From positions 62,001-126,000 of the forward strand of contig NZ_JAGKJJ010000010.1 in the NCBI RefSeq assembly GCF_020329505.1: a stretch of 64,000 bases of DNA. Reading direction: 5' to 3'. The DNA is from Bradyrhizobium semiaridum (GTDB lineage Bacteria > Pseudomonadota > Alphaproteobacteria > Rhizobiales > Xanthobacteraceae). Made by a program: the position numbers and the translations under genes. Of the stretch, positions 9,701-16,802 are shown piece after piece (the first letter of the stretch is position 1; each line of letters begins with the position of its first letter). Under the pieces are notes generated by a model. It did not search any database. It was not told where the DNA came from and saw nothing but the letters and a program-made list of their open reading frames with translations.

Positions 9701-10621
9701 TGCCGCGGGTGCAGGCGTCGCTTCGACATGCTCCGATGGAGACGCGGCCGGGCCTTCCGGCGGCGGGTCGAGCGCGTCGAACAGCGTGAAAGCGACTGGC
9801 CCCTCGCCAGGGCGAGGCGCTTCGTCAGGCGCGATCGGTGGTGCATCGGCCACAGCCGACGGTGATAGCTCCGGCTCCGCCGCCGCTTGCGGCGTCCCCA
9901 CCGTCTGGCTTTCCGTTGCCGCCGCTTGTCCCGCGGCATCGGGCACGATGGGGGCGACCGGCTTCGGCCGCACAGCCGGCTTGATCAGCGCGACCAGCGC
10001 GAGATCCGCGCCGCGGCCGAGCCGCCGCAGCACGACGCGGCCGAGTGCGACGCTGGCCGCCGCACGGCCCTGCGCCAGCGCCTCGGCGCGCGCCGCATCG
10101 AGGCCGGCTTCGGTGAGATCGTGCAGGCCCGGCAGCGGGCGTGCGGCGTCATTGGCGCCGATCAGCAGCCCGTCGCCGCTGAAGCTCGCGGCCGGACGGT
10201 CGAGACCCTGCACCAGCCGCCGCAGCCGTTCGGTGAGCGGCATGGTGCGGCCGCTCGCATTGGCGGCGCTGATCAGGATGCCGTGGCTGCCGTCGGGCAG
10301 ATCGAGCCGCGCGCAGCCGCAGGTCGCGAGCATGCCGGCGGCAGCGCCGAAGCCGCGCAGCCGCTCCAGCCGGATCGCGCCGTTGGCGGCAAGCACGCGA
10401 CCGAGGCGGGCGACCTGCCGGCGGTGCGGATCGGCCGGACCGAAGCCGCGCTTTGCCAGCTCCGAGCCGTTCGCGGCACCGAACACCTGCGCGCCGACCG
10501 GATTGGCCCAGAGAATCCGCGCGCCGTCGGCCGACCACAGCCATGCCGGCAGGGCGCTCGTCGCATGCTCCGCCAACCTGGGATCGCCGAGCGCCTGGAT
10601 CTGGAATTCCGCGTTATTCAT
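6758..10621 (-). CDS. Very large PAS-domain sensor histidine kinase with degenerate ATP-binding motifs
   Basis: 1287-residue, apparently soluble signalling protein. A PAS-like N-terminal region is followed by a long Ala/Pro/Glu-rich disordered linker (about 210-470 with two imperfect repeats around PLVDESLTEALIETA and APVVDESLTEALMETA), a PAS-like segment (about 490-590), more linker (600-760), PAS domains near 775-830 and 920-990, and a HisKA domain with H box RISHELRTPLNAIIGF (phospho-acceptor His1068). The HATPase part keeps an N-box (NLIGNS) but G1 reads DTGQS rather than DTGxG and G2 (GSGGVSLSL) lacks the usual GLGL, so kinase activity is doubtful. It resembles the PleC/DivL class of cell-cycle sensor proteins by H-box, without proof of orthology. 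No response regulator is adjacent. Confidence 0.85.
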   Translation of the reverse strand: MNNAEFQIQALGDPRLAEHATSALPAWLWSADGARILWANPVGAQVFGAANGSELAKRGFGPADPHRRQVARLGRVLAANGAIRLERLRGFGAAAGMLATCGCARLDLPDGSHGILISAANASGRTMPLTERLRRLVQGLDRPAASFSGDGLLIGANDAARPLPGLHDLTEAGLDAARAEALAQGRAAASVALGRVVLRRLGRGADLALVALIKPAVRPKPVAPIVPDAAGQAAATESQTVGTPQAAAEPELSPSAVADAPPIAPDEAPRPGEGPVAFTLFDALDPPPEGPAASPSEHVEATPAPAASEPAHPDAAPAEVAAAPPASEPDKVPLVDESLTEALIETAENEETEAAPLPAWPGLDDGASAAIEPGTALADAAPAKTVAAHPDTAPEAAPVVDESLTEALMETADEAEEEEAPLPAWPDLDESTRAPVEPAPAPPPAPDPVPSPYAVADAPLSPIEPPVTPAPAKTPSWLDEPPPLRRHPLRFMWQMDHEGRFSLGSDEFTRLIGMHTAAGLGRLWSDIAAAFGLDPEGRVMQAFATHNTWSGITLDWPVDGGGRLPVELSGLPVFDRSRNFAGYRGFGVCRDLDGLARLAALRRYEFFSGPPMPQPLSADAAPVTPAAAPHAPPAAEPPDPNATPSPEDPTEPIAPETSHQAELDHAVETPLNTHEVRDDTPQNVVPFRPAGDARPPSLTPVENNAFNELARQLSARLESEAGLATAPADSPAIETAAEPAAPSEQDHEQEPEQKPEAPASSPQAAWLRQAEPAPRGDSRRDRALLDLLPVGILIYRLDRLLYANHAFLARMGYDSLHALEAAGGLDALYVEPGVSQASSTSGTGTPVTISANQTPDHDGEAPSAEARLHTISWDDDSALALIFSRSHDEDAAIAAALSAPAPAAAAEPVLAAPPPQAGHADAEELGAILDTAAEGIIMFDAEGKIHSCNRSAEALFGYDGEELTKHNLADLFAPESQREVLDYLAGLKSAGVASLLDHGREALGRVRQGGIIPLSVTMGRTRADGPNFFAVFRDLSQTKRSESDLREARRLAERAANAKTDMLARISHELRTPLNAIIGFAEVMISERFGALGNERYVEYMKDIRASGERVIAIVNDLLDLSRIETGKLDLAFAHQNLNEMVESCVAVMQPQANRERIIIRTSLAHTLPPVVADARALRQITLNLIGNSIHLANAGGQVIVSTALSDFGEVMLRVRDTGQSLNDNEVAAALEPFRAPAPTDQAGSGGVSLSLTKALVEANRAKFQIRNAGRSGTLIEVVFSHAAARA

Positions 10622-10854
10622 CGCGAAGGATTTGACCGCCTCTTGGTTGGGTCTTCCGCGCCGGGTTCGGCGGCCGGATGAGCCTTAACGGATCGTTAGT
10701 ATCGCAAGCGGGCCGCGGCAGGTCCACGGGCCAGGGCCGGCCTGCCCACGCCTAAGGCGGGATAACGTTAACTTGGCTGAACGACCGCCGTGGTGCGGCG
10801 TTGTCCGGGACGGCCGCCGCAGCCGGCGAGCCGATACAGCCAGGGAGCGCAACC

Positions 10855-11238
10855 ATGAGCGACAACGGGCGTGACCATTTCGAAATCCCCAAGGAGATGC
10901 GGTCGATGGCGGAGGCGAATTTCGAGCAGGCGCGCAAGGCGTTCGAACAGTTCGTCAGCAACGCGCAGGCGACGGCAGGCCGGATCGAGGAGCGCAATGC
11001 CTCGGTGCAGGCCGGCGCCCGGGATATTTCGGCCAAGGCGCTCGCCTATGCCGAGAAGAACGTGCAGTCCTCGCTGGACTATGCCCAGTCGCTGCTCAAC
11101 GCCAAGGACCTGAGCGAGATGATGCGGCTGCACGGCGAATATGTGCAGGGCCAGATGCGCGCGCTCGCCGAGCAGGCCAGCGAAATGGGCCAGATCGTCA
11201 GCCGTGCGGCAATGGATGCGGTGAAGCCGAAAAACTGA
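10855..11238 (+). CDS. Phasin (PHB granule-associated protein)
   Basis: 127-residue amphipathic helical protein of the alphaproteobacterial phasin family, which coats polyhydroxybutyrate granules and controls their size. The helix-rich core carries FEIPKEMRSMAEANFEQA near the N terminus, then the NVQSSLDYAQSLLNAKDLSE and GEYVQGQMRALAEQA segments typical of phasins. ATG 10855 is preceded by a GGGAG site. No cysteine or membrane helix. A second phasin follows 320 nt downstream; the two are related in layout (DYAQ.LL/DFAQ.LF, then MMRLH/LWTSH) but differ in sequence, suggesting an old duplication. Confidence 0.88.
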   Translation: MSDNGRDHFEIPKEMRSMAEANFEQARKAFEQFVSNAQATAGRIEERNASVQAGARDISAKALAYAEKNVQSSLDYAQSLLNAKDLSEMMRLHGEYVQGQMRALAEQASEMGQIVSRAAMDAVKPKN

Positions 11239-11561
11239 CGGGAACTAACAGGAACTGAGGTCCGGCCGGCCCGCGATGCGAACCCACCATGAACCGACCG
11301 GGAACGGCCGCGTGGCGCAGCCCGCTGCCGCCGGTGCAGGTTCCCTGTCTGCACCGCCCAGGCCGCCAAAAAATGCGGCATCGCACGCAATCCTTCGTTG
11401 CGTTGCACAAAATTGACATGATATGGGTGTTTACTAGTCAATGCCCGACGAAGGGCATTCCCGTGAGCCAAGGCAGCGTGATCCACGTTAGCGTCCCGGT
11501 CTTTCAGGTGCCGGGCGTCGCGAAGGGTCACATCTATCACCCGTTGCGAAGGATGCACGTC
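11239..11561. other. Intergenic region between the phasin genes
   Basis: About 320 nt with no convincing gene. The stretch AAAATTGACATGATATGGG near 11409 contains a TTGACA-like -35, but no clear -10 at the right spacing; a promoter for the second phasin is plausible here. An open frame through the region has no coding character before ATG 11562. Confidence 0.4.
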
Positions 11562-11996
11562 ATGACCAACCCGTCCGATCCGTTTTCCGCTTCGATCATT
11601 CCGTTTGAAGTTCCCGAGCAGATGCGTGCGTTCGCCGAAAAGGGCGTTTCGCAGGCCCGCGACAGCTACGCCAAGTTCAAGGACGCTGCCGAGACCCACA
11701 ACTCGACCGTCGAGGCCGTGTTCACCTCGCTGAGCAAGGGCTCGAGCGCCTACTCGGCCAAGCTGCTCGAGTTCTTCAAGGCCAACACCACCGCCTCGCT
11801 CGACTTCGCCCAGGAGCTGTTCGGCGTGAAGTCGCCGGCCGAGGCCGCGGAGCTGTGGACCTCGCACACCCGCAAGCAGTTCGAGACCTACACCGCGCAG
11901 GCCAAGGAACTGGCCGAGCTCGGCCAGAAGGTCGTCAGCGAAGCCGCCGAGCCGATCAAGGCCAGCGCCTCGAAGTTCTACAAGCCGGCCGCCTGA
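11562..11996 (+). CDS. Phasin (second copy)
   Basis: 144-residue phasin. After a short DPFSASIIPFEVPEQMRAF leader the protein is all amphipathic helix, with SLDFAQELFGVKSPAEAAEL and HTRKQFETYTAQAKELAELG as family marks and an Ala/Lys-rich C terminus. The start at 11562 is set by GAAGGA 8 nt upstream; an in-frame ATG three codons earlier (11553) overlaps that site. The reading frame is open further upstream but that part does not look coding. A strong terminator follows at 12041. High codon bias toward C-ending codons fits an abundant protein. Confidence 0.9.
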   Translation: MTNPSDPFSASIIPFEVPEQMRAFAEKGVSQARDSYAKFKDAAETHNSTVEAVFTSLSKGSSAYSAKLLEFFKANTTASLDFAQELFGVKSPAEAAELWTSHTRKQFETYTAQAKELAELGQKVVSEAAEPIKASASKFYKPAA

Positions 11997-12040
11997 TCGC
12001 GGTCGCCAAGTGAGCCAGGTGAACTGACACGTGTGAATTG

Positions 12041-12071
12041 AAAAGGCCCGGGCTGCTGGTCCGGGCCTTTT
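12041..12071 (+). terminator. Rho-independent terminator after the second phasin
   Basis: Perfect 11-bp stem AAAAGGCCCGG / CCGGGCCTTTT with a 9-nt loop, ending in a short T run. It is 45 nt downstream of the phasin stop codon. Confidence 0.85.
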
Positions 12072-12205
12072 GCTTGGGATCGGGCGCCCCTTGCGTGCCC
12101 GCAAGATGCAAATAGCCTGCGTTACGGCCTTGCCAAAAACCGGCGTTGCACCTAGTTTCCGCCCGAAATCGCCGCCCCGCTTCAGCCGGGGCCGCGCATC
12201 AGGAT

Positions 12206-12282
12206 GCAGTTGTAGCTCAGTTGGTTAGAGCGCCTGTCTGTGGAACAGGAGGTCGGTGGTTCGAGCCCACCCAACTGTACCA
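12206..12282 (+). tRNA. tRNA-His (anticodon GTG), lacking G-1
   Basis: 77-nt tRNA with encoded CCA. The acceptor stem GCAGTTG pairs with CAACTGT, giving a G1-U72 end pair; the D-arm is GCTCAGTTGGTTAGAGC; the anticodon stem CCTGT/ACAGG encloses loop CTGTGGA with anticodon GTG at 12240-12242; the T-arm is GGTGG/TTCGAGC/CCACC. The base before position 1 is T and there is no opposing C73: the discriminator is A (12279). The usual G-1:C73 identity pair of tRNA-His is therefore absent, as is known for a clade of alphaproteobacteria. Confidence 0.95.
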
Positions 12283-12430
12283 TCCGTGATATCAGCCGAT
12301 CGGACATCGCGACCTCGAAGGCTGCTCGTGTGGCGTGTCATCTCGTCTGCTTGCGCTCGACGGCCTCGTCACCCACAATCGTCTCAAGCGATGAAGACCA
12401 CGTCTTGAAACCACGTCTTGGGGGACGCGC

Positions 12431-12775
12431 ATGGGGATCGCCGGTTCAAGGACAGTGTCGTTCGCGTTGATGTCGGCGATGGGGCTCGCCATCGCGCTGC
12501 TGCCGACGCGGGGCGAGGCCTACACGCCCGAGCAGCAGCAGGCGTGCACGCCGGATGCGTTCCGGCTGTGCAACTCCGAGATCCCGGATGTCGATCGGGT
12601 CACCGCCTGCATGATCAGGAACAAGGCGCTGCTGTCGCCGGCGTGCAAGGCGTTCTTCCGGCCCGAGCCCGAACCGCGCGAGGCAGCCGAGCGGCGTGCA
12701 ACGCGGCCGGTCGCGGCCAAGCGCAAGACGGTGCGGCCGCACAAGGCGAAGAAGCCGAAATCGGCGGCCCGCTGA
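12431..12775 (+). CDS. Small secreted protein with Cys-rich (GLG1-like) repeat
   Basis: 114-residue exported protein. A signal peptide (hydrophobic about residues 9-24, cut near RGEA) precedes a single module with four cysteines, CTPDAFRLC ... CMIRN ... LSPAC, matching the spacing of the cysteine-rich repeat found in the Golgi GLG1 family and in many small rhizobial proteins. The C-terminal third is strongly basic (RKTVRPHKAKKPK) and probably disordered. ATG 12431 gives the signal peptide directly; no strong ribosome-binding site. Function unknown. It lies 148 nt after tRNA-His. Confidence 0.7.
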   Translation: MGIAGSRTVSFALMSAMGLAIALLPTRGEAYTPEQQQACTPDAFRLCNSEIPDVDRVTACMIRNKALLSPACKAFFRPEPEPREAAERRATRPVAAKRKTVRPHKAKKPKSAAR

Positions 12776-12954
12776 CGGCGCTGGTCGGCGCTGGTCGGCG
12801 CTGCCGGACGCGTTGGTCGACGTGGCGGCGATTTCAAGGCCGCGCAGCGCGACAGACTGACGCGTTGTGACGCTGTCACGCAGCAACATCTTTGGCGCTT
12901 GTGGGTTTTACGAACTCTGTTCCGCGGTGGGGCGGGGCGGATGGAGAGAGGCGC

Positions 12955-13278
12955 GTGAGCGAATACTACAGACTGGAAATCGATCGGCACTTCGCCTGGT
13001 TCGAGGCCAAACTTCCGCCGGGCCCGGCGCGCTTCGTCGGATGGCTGCGCAAGCCGTCGTCGATCTATGTGCGGATTCCGCTAGCGATCCTGCTGATCCT
13101 CGGCGGCATCTTCAGCTTCCTGCCGGTGCTCGGGCTCTGGATGCTGCCGCTCGGACTCCTTTTGTTCGCTCAGGATGTCCCTTTCCTGCAGAAGCCCACC
13201 GCGCAACTGCTCGGCTGGATCGAGCGCAAATGGGCCGAGCGCGAAGCCCGCAAGCGCGACGCGAACCGCGCACCGTAA
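12955..13278 (+). CDS. Small conserved membrane protein (unknown function)
   Basis: 107-residue protein with an N-terminal soluble part (about residues 1-35), two closely spaced hydrophobic helices (about 38-70, VRIPLAILLILGGIFSFLPV and WMLPLGLLLFA) and a charged C-terminal tail. I start it at GTG 12955, which follows a GGAGAG site by about 7 nt; the frame is open upstream to an ATG at 12892 but that extension is not convincing. The glycine-proline pattern between the helices recalls PGPGW-type small membrane proteins, without certainty. Confidence 0.6.
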   Translation: MSEYYRLEIDRHFAWFEAKLPPGPARFVGWLRKPSSIYVRIPLAILLILGGIFSFLPVLGLWMLPLGLLLFAQDVPFLQKPTAQLLGWIERKWAEREARKRDANRAP

Positions 13279-13453
13279 AGTCAAATCAAGCGCTTAGCCG
13301 GTTCGATTTGCGGTTGTGTCATATGCAATGTGTGACTCAAAAGCCAGCCCGCGCTGGTAATCTTGGCTTCTTTGCGAATTGCAAGAAATTTTTCTTTTAC
13401 GAATCAGCGCGCTGATTCATTTTTGGCTTCTGGGGTCATCTGGAGGCCAAGGT

Positions 13454-14134
13454 ATGAACGTCATTGTTTTTGCTTCGCGTAAGGGGGGCTCGGGAAAAAG
13501 TACCCTGGCTGCCCACCTTGCCGCGCAAGTGCACAAGGCAACGAAGCCCTGTCTGCTGATCGATGCGGATCCGCAGGGCTCGCTGACCCTCTGGCACAAA
13601 TTGCGCGGCACCAACGAGCCGCAGATCAAGACCGCGGTGAACTCGGTCAGCGGCATCATCGCTCAAGCCAAGCGTGACGGCATCGAGTGGGTGTTCATCG
13701 ACACGCCGCCGAACCTGTCGGCGGTGGTCGACGACGCGATCAGGAACGCCACCATGGTGATTATTCCGGCGCGGCCCGGCGTGTTCGACGTCAACGCCGT
13801 GCAGGAAACGATCCAGACCTGCCGCTCGATGCGCAAGCCCTACGCCGTCGTGATCAACGGCGCGCCGGCGCAGCGCGACAACGCCGAAAGCCGCATCGTC
13901 GCGATCGCGCGCGAGGCGCTGGCCAAGTTCCGCGCGCCGGTGTGGAGCGGCCAGATCACCAACCGCGCCGATCTCCTGATGGCGCTCGGCCAGGGCGAAG
14001 GCGCCCGTGAATATTACGCGGAAGGCCGCGCCGCCGCCGAAATCCAGCGGTTGTGGGCTGCGATCGAGCGCTCGATCAAGGCGATCCGCGGCACGGCTTC
14101 GGCATCCGGCGCGATGCACAAGCAGGCGGCGTAA
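13454..14134 (+). CDS. ParA/MinD-family ATPase (orphan)
   Basis: 226-residue ParA-type ATPase. Deviant Walker A KGGSGKST (residues 10-17) with both signature lysines, switch I DADPQGSL, and Walker B VFIDTPP are all present. Proteins of this class position DNA or protein cargo on the nucleoid. No ParB, parS-like cluster, or chemotaxis gene is adjacent, so the cargo is unknown; chromosomal orphan ParAs often move protein clusters. ATG 13454 is preceded by GGAGG about 6 nt away. The 175-nt upstream gap is AT-richer than its surroundings and probably holds the promoter. A terminator hairpin follows at 14162. Confidence 0.85.
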   Translation: MNVIVFASRKGGSGKSTLAAHLAAQVHKATKPCLLIDADPQGSLTLWHKLRGTNEPQIKTAVNSVSGIIAQAKRDGIEWVFIDTPPNLSAVVDDAIRNATMVIIPARPGVFDVNAVQETIQTCRSMRKPYAVVINGAPAQRDNAESRIVAIAREALAKFRAPVWSGQITNRADLLMALGQGEGAREYYAEGRAAAEIQRLWAAIERSIKAIRGTASASGAMHKQAA

Positions 14135-14161
14135 CCACGCCGTTTCGGTCCGAACGTGAAG

Positions 14162-14185
14162 AACGCGCGGGGCCCGCGCGTTTTT
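14162..14185 (+). terminator. Rho-independent terminator after parA-like gene
   Basis: GC-rich stem ACGCGCGG / CCGCGCGT with a 3-nt loop and a run of five T, 28 nt after the ParA stop codon. Confidence 0.85.
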
Positions 14186-14231
14186 GTGTGCTCGTCATTG
14201 CGACGGGCTCGTAATGACGGAGGAGGCGGCG

Positions 14232-14381
14232 CTACGCCACCATCAGCAAGTAGAAGATAATCACCGGCGCCAGGGTCAGGATCACCGACCAGATGCCGAC
14301 AGCCCACAAAATATCCTCGGTCGTGAAGCCCGATTCTGCAAATCCCGGCTTCACGGCAATCAAACGATTCCTCGAAATCAC
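14232..14381 (-). CDS. Small single-helix membrane protein (49 aa)
   Basis: 49-codon frame: a basic N terminus, FAESGFTTEDILWAV, then a long hydrophobic helix (ILTLAPVIIFYLLMVA) that runs to the stop codon. GTG 14381 follows a weak GGGGG site. Size, TM topology and start context fit a real small membrane protein, but there is no functional clue. It lies antisense just downstream of the ParA terminator and next to a family E palindrome. Confidence 0.5.
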   Translation of the reverse strand: MISRNRLIAVKPGFAESGFTTEDILWAVGIWSVILTLAPVIIFYLLMVA

Positions 14382-14401
14382 AACGCCCCCGCGTTAAAGC
14401 G

Positions 14402-14446
14402 CGCATGATCATTCGGAAAACCGCTTCGCACTTTTCCGGATCATGC
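14402..14446. repeat. Palindromic repeat, family E
   Basis: GCATGATC ... CGGAAAA ... TTTTCCG ... GATCATGC hairpin, second full copy of the element at 3662-3708. Its right half (AACCGCTTCGCACTTTTCCG then GATCATGC) is nearly identical to the half copy at 41051-41080. Confidence 0.85.
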
Positions 14447-14601
14447 TTTGATCCTCAACCTCAGCGGGGATGCTGATACGCGGTCGGCTTTAAGATCCCG
14501 CCCGGGATTTCCGTCGCATTTGCTTGCGGGAACTACTACGGATTAACCACGGCGCGTCCGGTCACCCGGCAAGGCCGGAGAGCGCGGCGCGGCAGCGCGC
14601 C

Positions 14602-14895
14602 TCAGCGCATGCCGTTCTGGTCGCGGATCGCACCGAGATGCTCGTTGATGCGGAAGACGATCAGGATGAACTCGGCGACGATGCGCGAGAACACGATGCC
14701 GACGATGACGCTGGCGATCGAGGCCAGCAGCAGGATGAAGCCGATGAACGGACTGATCGCCATCGCCGAGAGCGCAGACAGGATGCCTGAAATCCCGAAC
14801 AGCACGATGACGCCGATCACCAGCCAGTAGAACGTCTTGATGATCGTGGGCGTGATGAAGCGGTCCCACTGAAACAGATCCTTGAAATCGAACAT
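14602..14895 (-). CDS. DUF4282 domain membrane protein
   Basis: 97-residue integral membrane protein. It opens with FDFKDLFQWDRFITPTIIK, the conserved start of the DUF4282 family, followed by two long hydrophobic helices (about residues 20-45 and 50-75) and a short RINEHLGAIRDQ cytoplasmic tail. A GGGGAGACC site precedes ATG 14895. Length is normal for the family. Role unknown; it is divergent from the MaoC pair. Confidence 0.85.
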   Translation of the reverse strand: MFDFKDLFQWDRFITPTIIKTFYWLVIGVIVLFGISGILSALSAMAISPFIGFILLLASIASVIVGIVFSRIVAEFILIVFRINEHLGAIRDQNGMR

Positions 14896-15069
14896 CGATG
14901 GTCTCCCCGGCAGGCCGATGATTCGCCTCTAACCCTGTCCCACGGACAACGGCTAGCCCCGAACCGGGCGCCGGGCAAGGCAGAGGGCCGAGCCATGCGA
15001 GCGGATGAGGTTGTGATTGCCGCAAATAACGGCCACAATCGGGCTCCCTTCCGGCATATCCTCACCCTC

Positions 15070-15528
15070 ATGACCACGCTGACCTTCGAAGACTTCAAGC
15101 CCGGCCGCTTCGGCACGTTCGGCCCGCGCCATGTCACGCGCGAGGAGATCCTGGCCTTTGCCGCCGAATTCGACCCGCAGCCGATGCACCTCGACGAGGA
15201 GGCGGCGCAGAAATCCATGCTCAGGGGCCTGTCGGGCTCGGGCTGGCACCTCGGCTCGCTGATGATGCGGATGCTGTTCGACGGCTTCATCGGCCGCACC
15301 GCCTCGCTCGGCTCGCCCGGGGTCAACGAAATGCGCTGGATGGTGCCGCTGCGCCCGGGTGACGATTTGACGCTGGATGTCGACGTCGTCGAGGCGCGCG
15401 TCTCGAAGAGCCGGCCGGAGACCGGCATCGTCACCTTCAAGGGCACGATCCGCAACGCGCGCGGCGAGGTGCTGTGCGAGATGGAGTCGCCGATCATCGT
15501 CGGCCGCCGCGACGGCGGAGGCGCCTAG
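15070..15528 (+). CDS. MaoC-like hot-dog dehydratase, first of a pair
   Basis: 152-residue MaoC/(R)-hydratase-type single hot-dog domain, acting on CoA-bound enoyl substrates. The hydratase-like segment FAAEFDPQPMHLDEEAA (Asp and His of the active-site loop) lies near residues 30-50, followed by SGSGWHLGSLMMRM. ATG 15070 begins at the family's usual position; the frame upstream is open but not coding-like. The next gene starts one base after this stop, so the two subunits are translationally coupled and may form a heteromer. Confidence 0.85.
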   Translation: MTTLTFEDFKPGRFGTFGPRHVTREEILAFAAEFDPQPMHLDEEAAQKSMLRGLSGSGWHLGSLMMRMLFDGFIGRTASLGSPGVNEMRWMVPLRPGDDLTLDVDVVEARVSKSRPETGIVTFKGTIRNARGEVLCEMESPIIVGRRDGGGA

Positions 15529-15529
15529 C

Positions 15530-16012
15530 ATGGCCTTCTTCGAAGATATCCAGATCGGCGACCGCCGCGCCATCGGCTCGTTCACCTTCACGCCTGATGA
15601 CATCAAGCGCTTTGCCGCGCAGTTCGATCCGCAGCGCTTTCATCTCTCCGAAGAGGAGGGACGCAACTCGCTGTTCGGCGGGCTCGCCGCATCGGGCTGG
15701 CACGTCGCCGCGGTCTGCATGAAGCTCCTGGTCGCTGACGGCCAGCGCCGCGCGGCGGAAGAGGCCGCGCGCGGCGAAGTGGTCGCAGTCTGGGGGCCGT
15801 CGCCGGGCTTCCGCGAGCTGCGCTGGATCCGTCCGGTGTTGGCCGGCGATACGCTCAGCTTCACCAGCCAGGTCGAGACCAAGCGCACCTCATCGAGCCG
15901 TCCCGAATGGGGCATCGTACAGGCGCGCAATACCGCCACCAATCAGCGCGGCGAGGTGGCGTTCTCGTTCCTCGCCACCGCGTTCGTACCGCGGCGGAAT
16001 CCCGGCGCGTGA
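15530..16012 (+). CDS. MaoC-like hot-dog dehydratase, second of a pair
   Basis: 160-residue hot-dog protein paralogous to the preceding gene. It has AAQFDPQRFHLSEEEGRNS in place of the first protein's DPQPMHLDEE, and then ASGWHVAAVCMKL. Here the loop reads FDPQRFHLSEE, keeping Asp and His. ATG 15530 lies one nucleotide after the TAG of the first gene. The two proteins share layout along their whole length, consistent with a tandem duplication and a two-subunit enoyl-CoA hydratase; a role in PHB or fatty-acid metabolism is inference. Confidence 0.85.
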   Translation: MAFFEDIQIGDRRAIGSFTFTPDDIKRFAAQFDPQRFHLSEEEGRNSLFGGLAASGWHVAAVCMKLLVADGQRRAAEEAARGEVVAVWGPSPGFRELRWIRPVLAGDTLSFTSQVETKRTSSSRPEWGIVQARNTATNQRGEVAFSFLATAFVPRRNPGA

Positions 16013-16211
16013 TACGAGCGATTCCAATCGCGCGCTGGTTCCTGATGTTGCGCACGCGCATCATGTGATCTGTTGCAGGATCGCCATGGTTAGCGGATTA
16101 CTTCCGCCGGCCCGCGCAGTTGTGCGTTGCACGAAACTGTTTTTTTGCTAACGCATTTTGAACCTTTGTCCCCGACTTATGGTCCGAGGGCACGTGCTTC
16201 AGGGGAAGACC

Positions 16212-16355
16212 ATGGCAGATCGCAGCGCGCTGAAACTGGTCGGCATTATCTTCGCAACGGTGACGCTTGTCGTGATGCTGGCGACCGGAATGGTCGTGAA
16301 GGGCTTTGCCGACGGCAATTATTCGTTCGAGACCACCGCGAGCGTCGATCGCTAG
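16212..16355 (+). CDS. Small single-helix membrane protein (47 aa)
   Basis: 47 residues: MADRSALKLVG, then a hydrophobic helix (IIFATVTLVVMLATGMVV) and a polar tail GFADGNYSFETTASVDR. GGGGAAG lies about 6 nt before ATG 16212. The 200 nt upstream have an AT-rich stretch (TGTTTTTTTGCTAACGC near 16137) that may carry the promoter. The composition is convincing for a real small protein; function unknown. It is convergent with another small membrane gene. Confidence 0.6.
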   Translation: MADRSALKLVGIIFATVTLVVMLATGMVVKGFADGNYSFETTASVDR

Positions 16356-16406
16356 CTCAGCGTCCGCTCATCATCGACGCGCCGGCCGCGCGTCCGACTT
16401 CCGCGG

Positions 16407-16544
16407 CTACTGATTCCAGATCAGCACCAGCACCACCGTCGCCGCTGCCAGCAGGCCGATAAACCGGATCAGGATCGTACCGACGCCCTGCTGCGATTTG
16501 CGCAGTGGAATGGGATCGGTGTTATCCGGCCGGACGCTTTGCAT
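16407..16544 (-). CDS. Small single-helix membrane protein (45 aa)
   Basis: 45 residues: polar N-terminal half (MQSVRPDNTDPIPLRKSQQG) and one helix (ILIRFIGLLAAATVVLVLIW) ending NQ. GGGGA sits 8 nt before ATG 16544. It points toward the 47-residue gene with 51 nt between their stops. Function unknown. Confidence 0.55.
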   Translation of the reverse strand: MQSVRPDNTDPIPLRKSQQGVGTILIRFIGLLAAATVVLVLIWNQ

Positions 16545-16745
16545 CAATTGATCCCCAGAAGGCCCCACCCGCCTGACCGAGCGGTCCCGAATTGGTCGCG
16601 GACCGGGCGCCCGAAGTTCAAATCGGGTCCGCAGGGCGGGCTGCGCAACCTTTTCACCGGACGCATGGTGCAGTGAGTCGGGGTCGAGCAGCTCGGTTCA
16701 GCGCCGACACGATCTAATCTCGTCGTGCCGTAGACCGAAAACGAA

Positions 16746-16777
16746 GCCGCCGCCTCCCGGTCGGGAGAGGCGGCGGC
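16746..16777 (-). terminator. Probable terminator of the 145-aa gene
   Basis: Long hairpin GCCGCCGCCT ... AGGCGGCGGC, 25 nt beyond the stop codon of the gene on the minus strand, followed on that strand by TTCGTTTTC. Confidence 0.65.
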
Positions 16778-16802
16778 TGTCGTTTCAGAGCAGCTCTTGA
16801 GA

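Noticed and set aside
11405..11445. Firm sigma70 promoter before the second phasin
   Set aside because: A TTGACA is present but no matching -10 at 16-19 nt; left as a possibility only.
12777..12815. Short tandem GCTGGTCGGC repeat after the Cys-rich gene
   Set aside because: Only about three short, imperfect units; simple low-complexity sequence.
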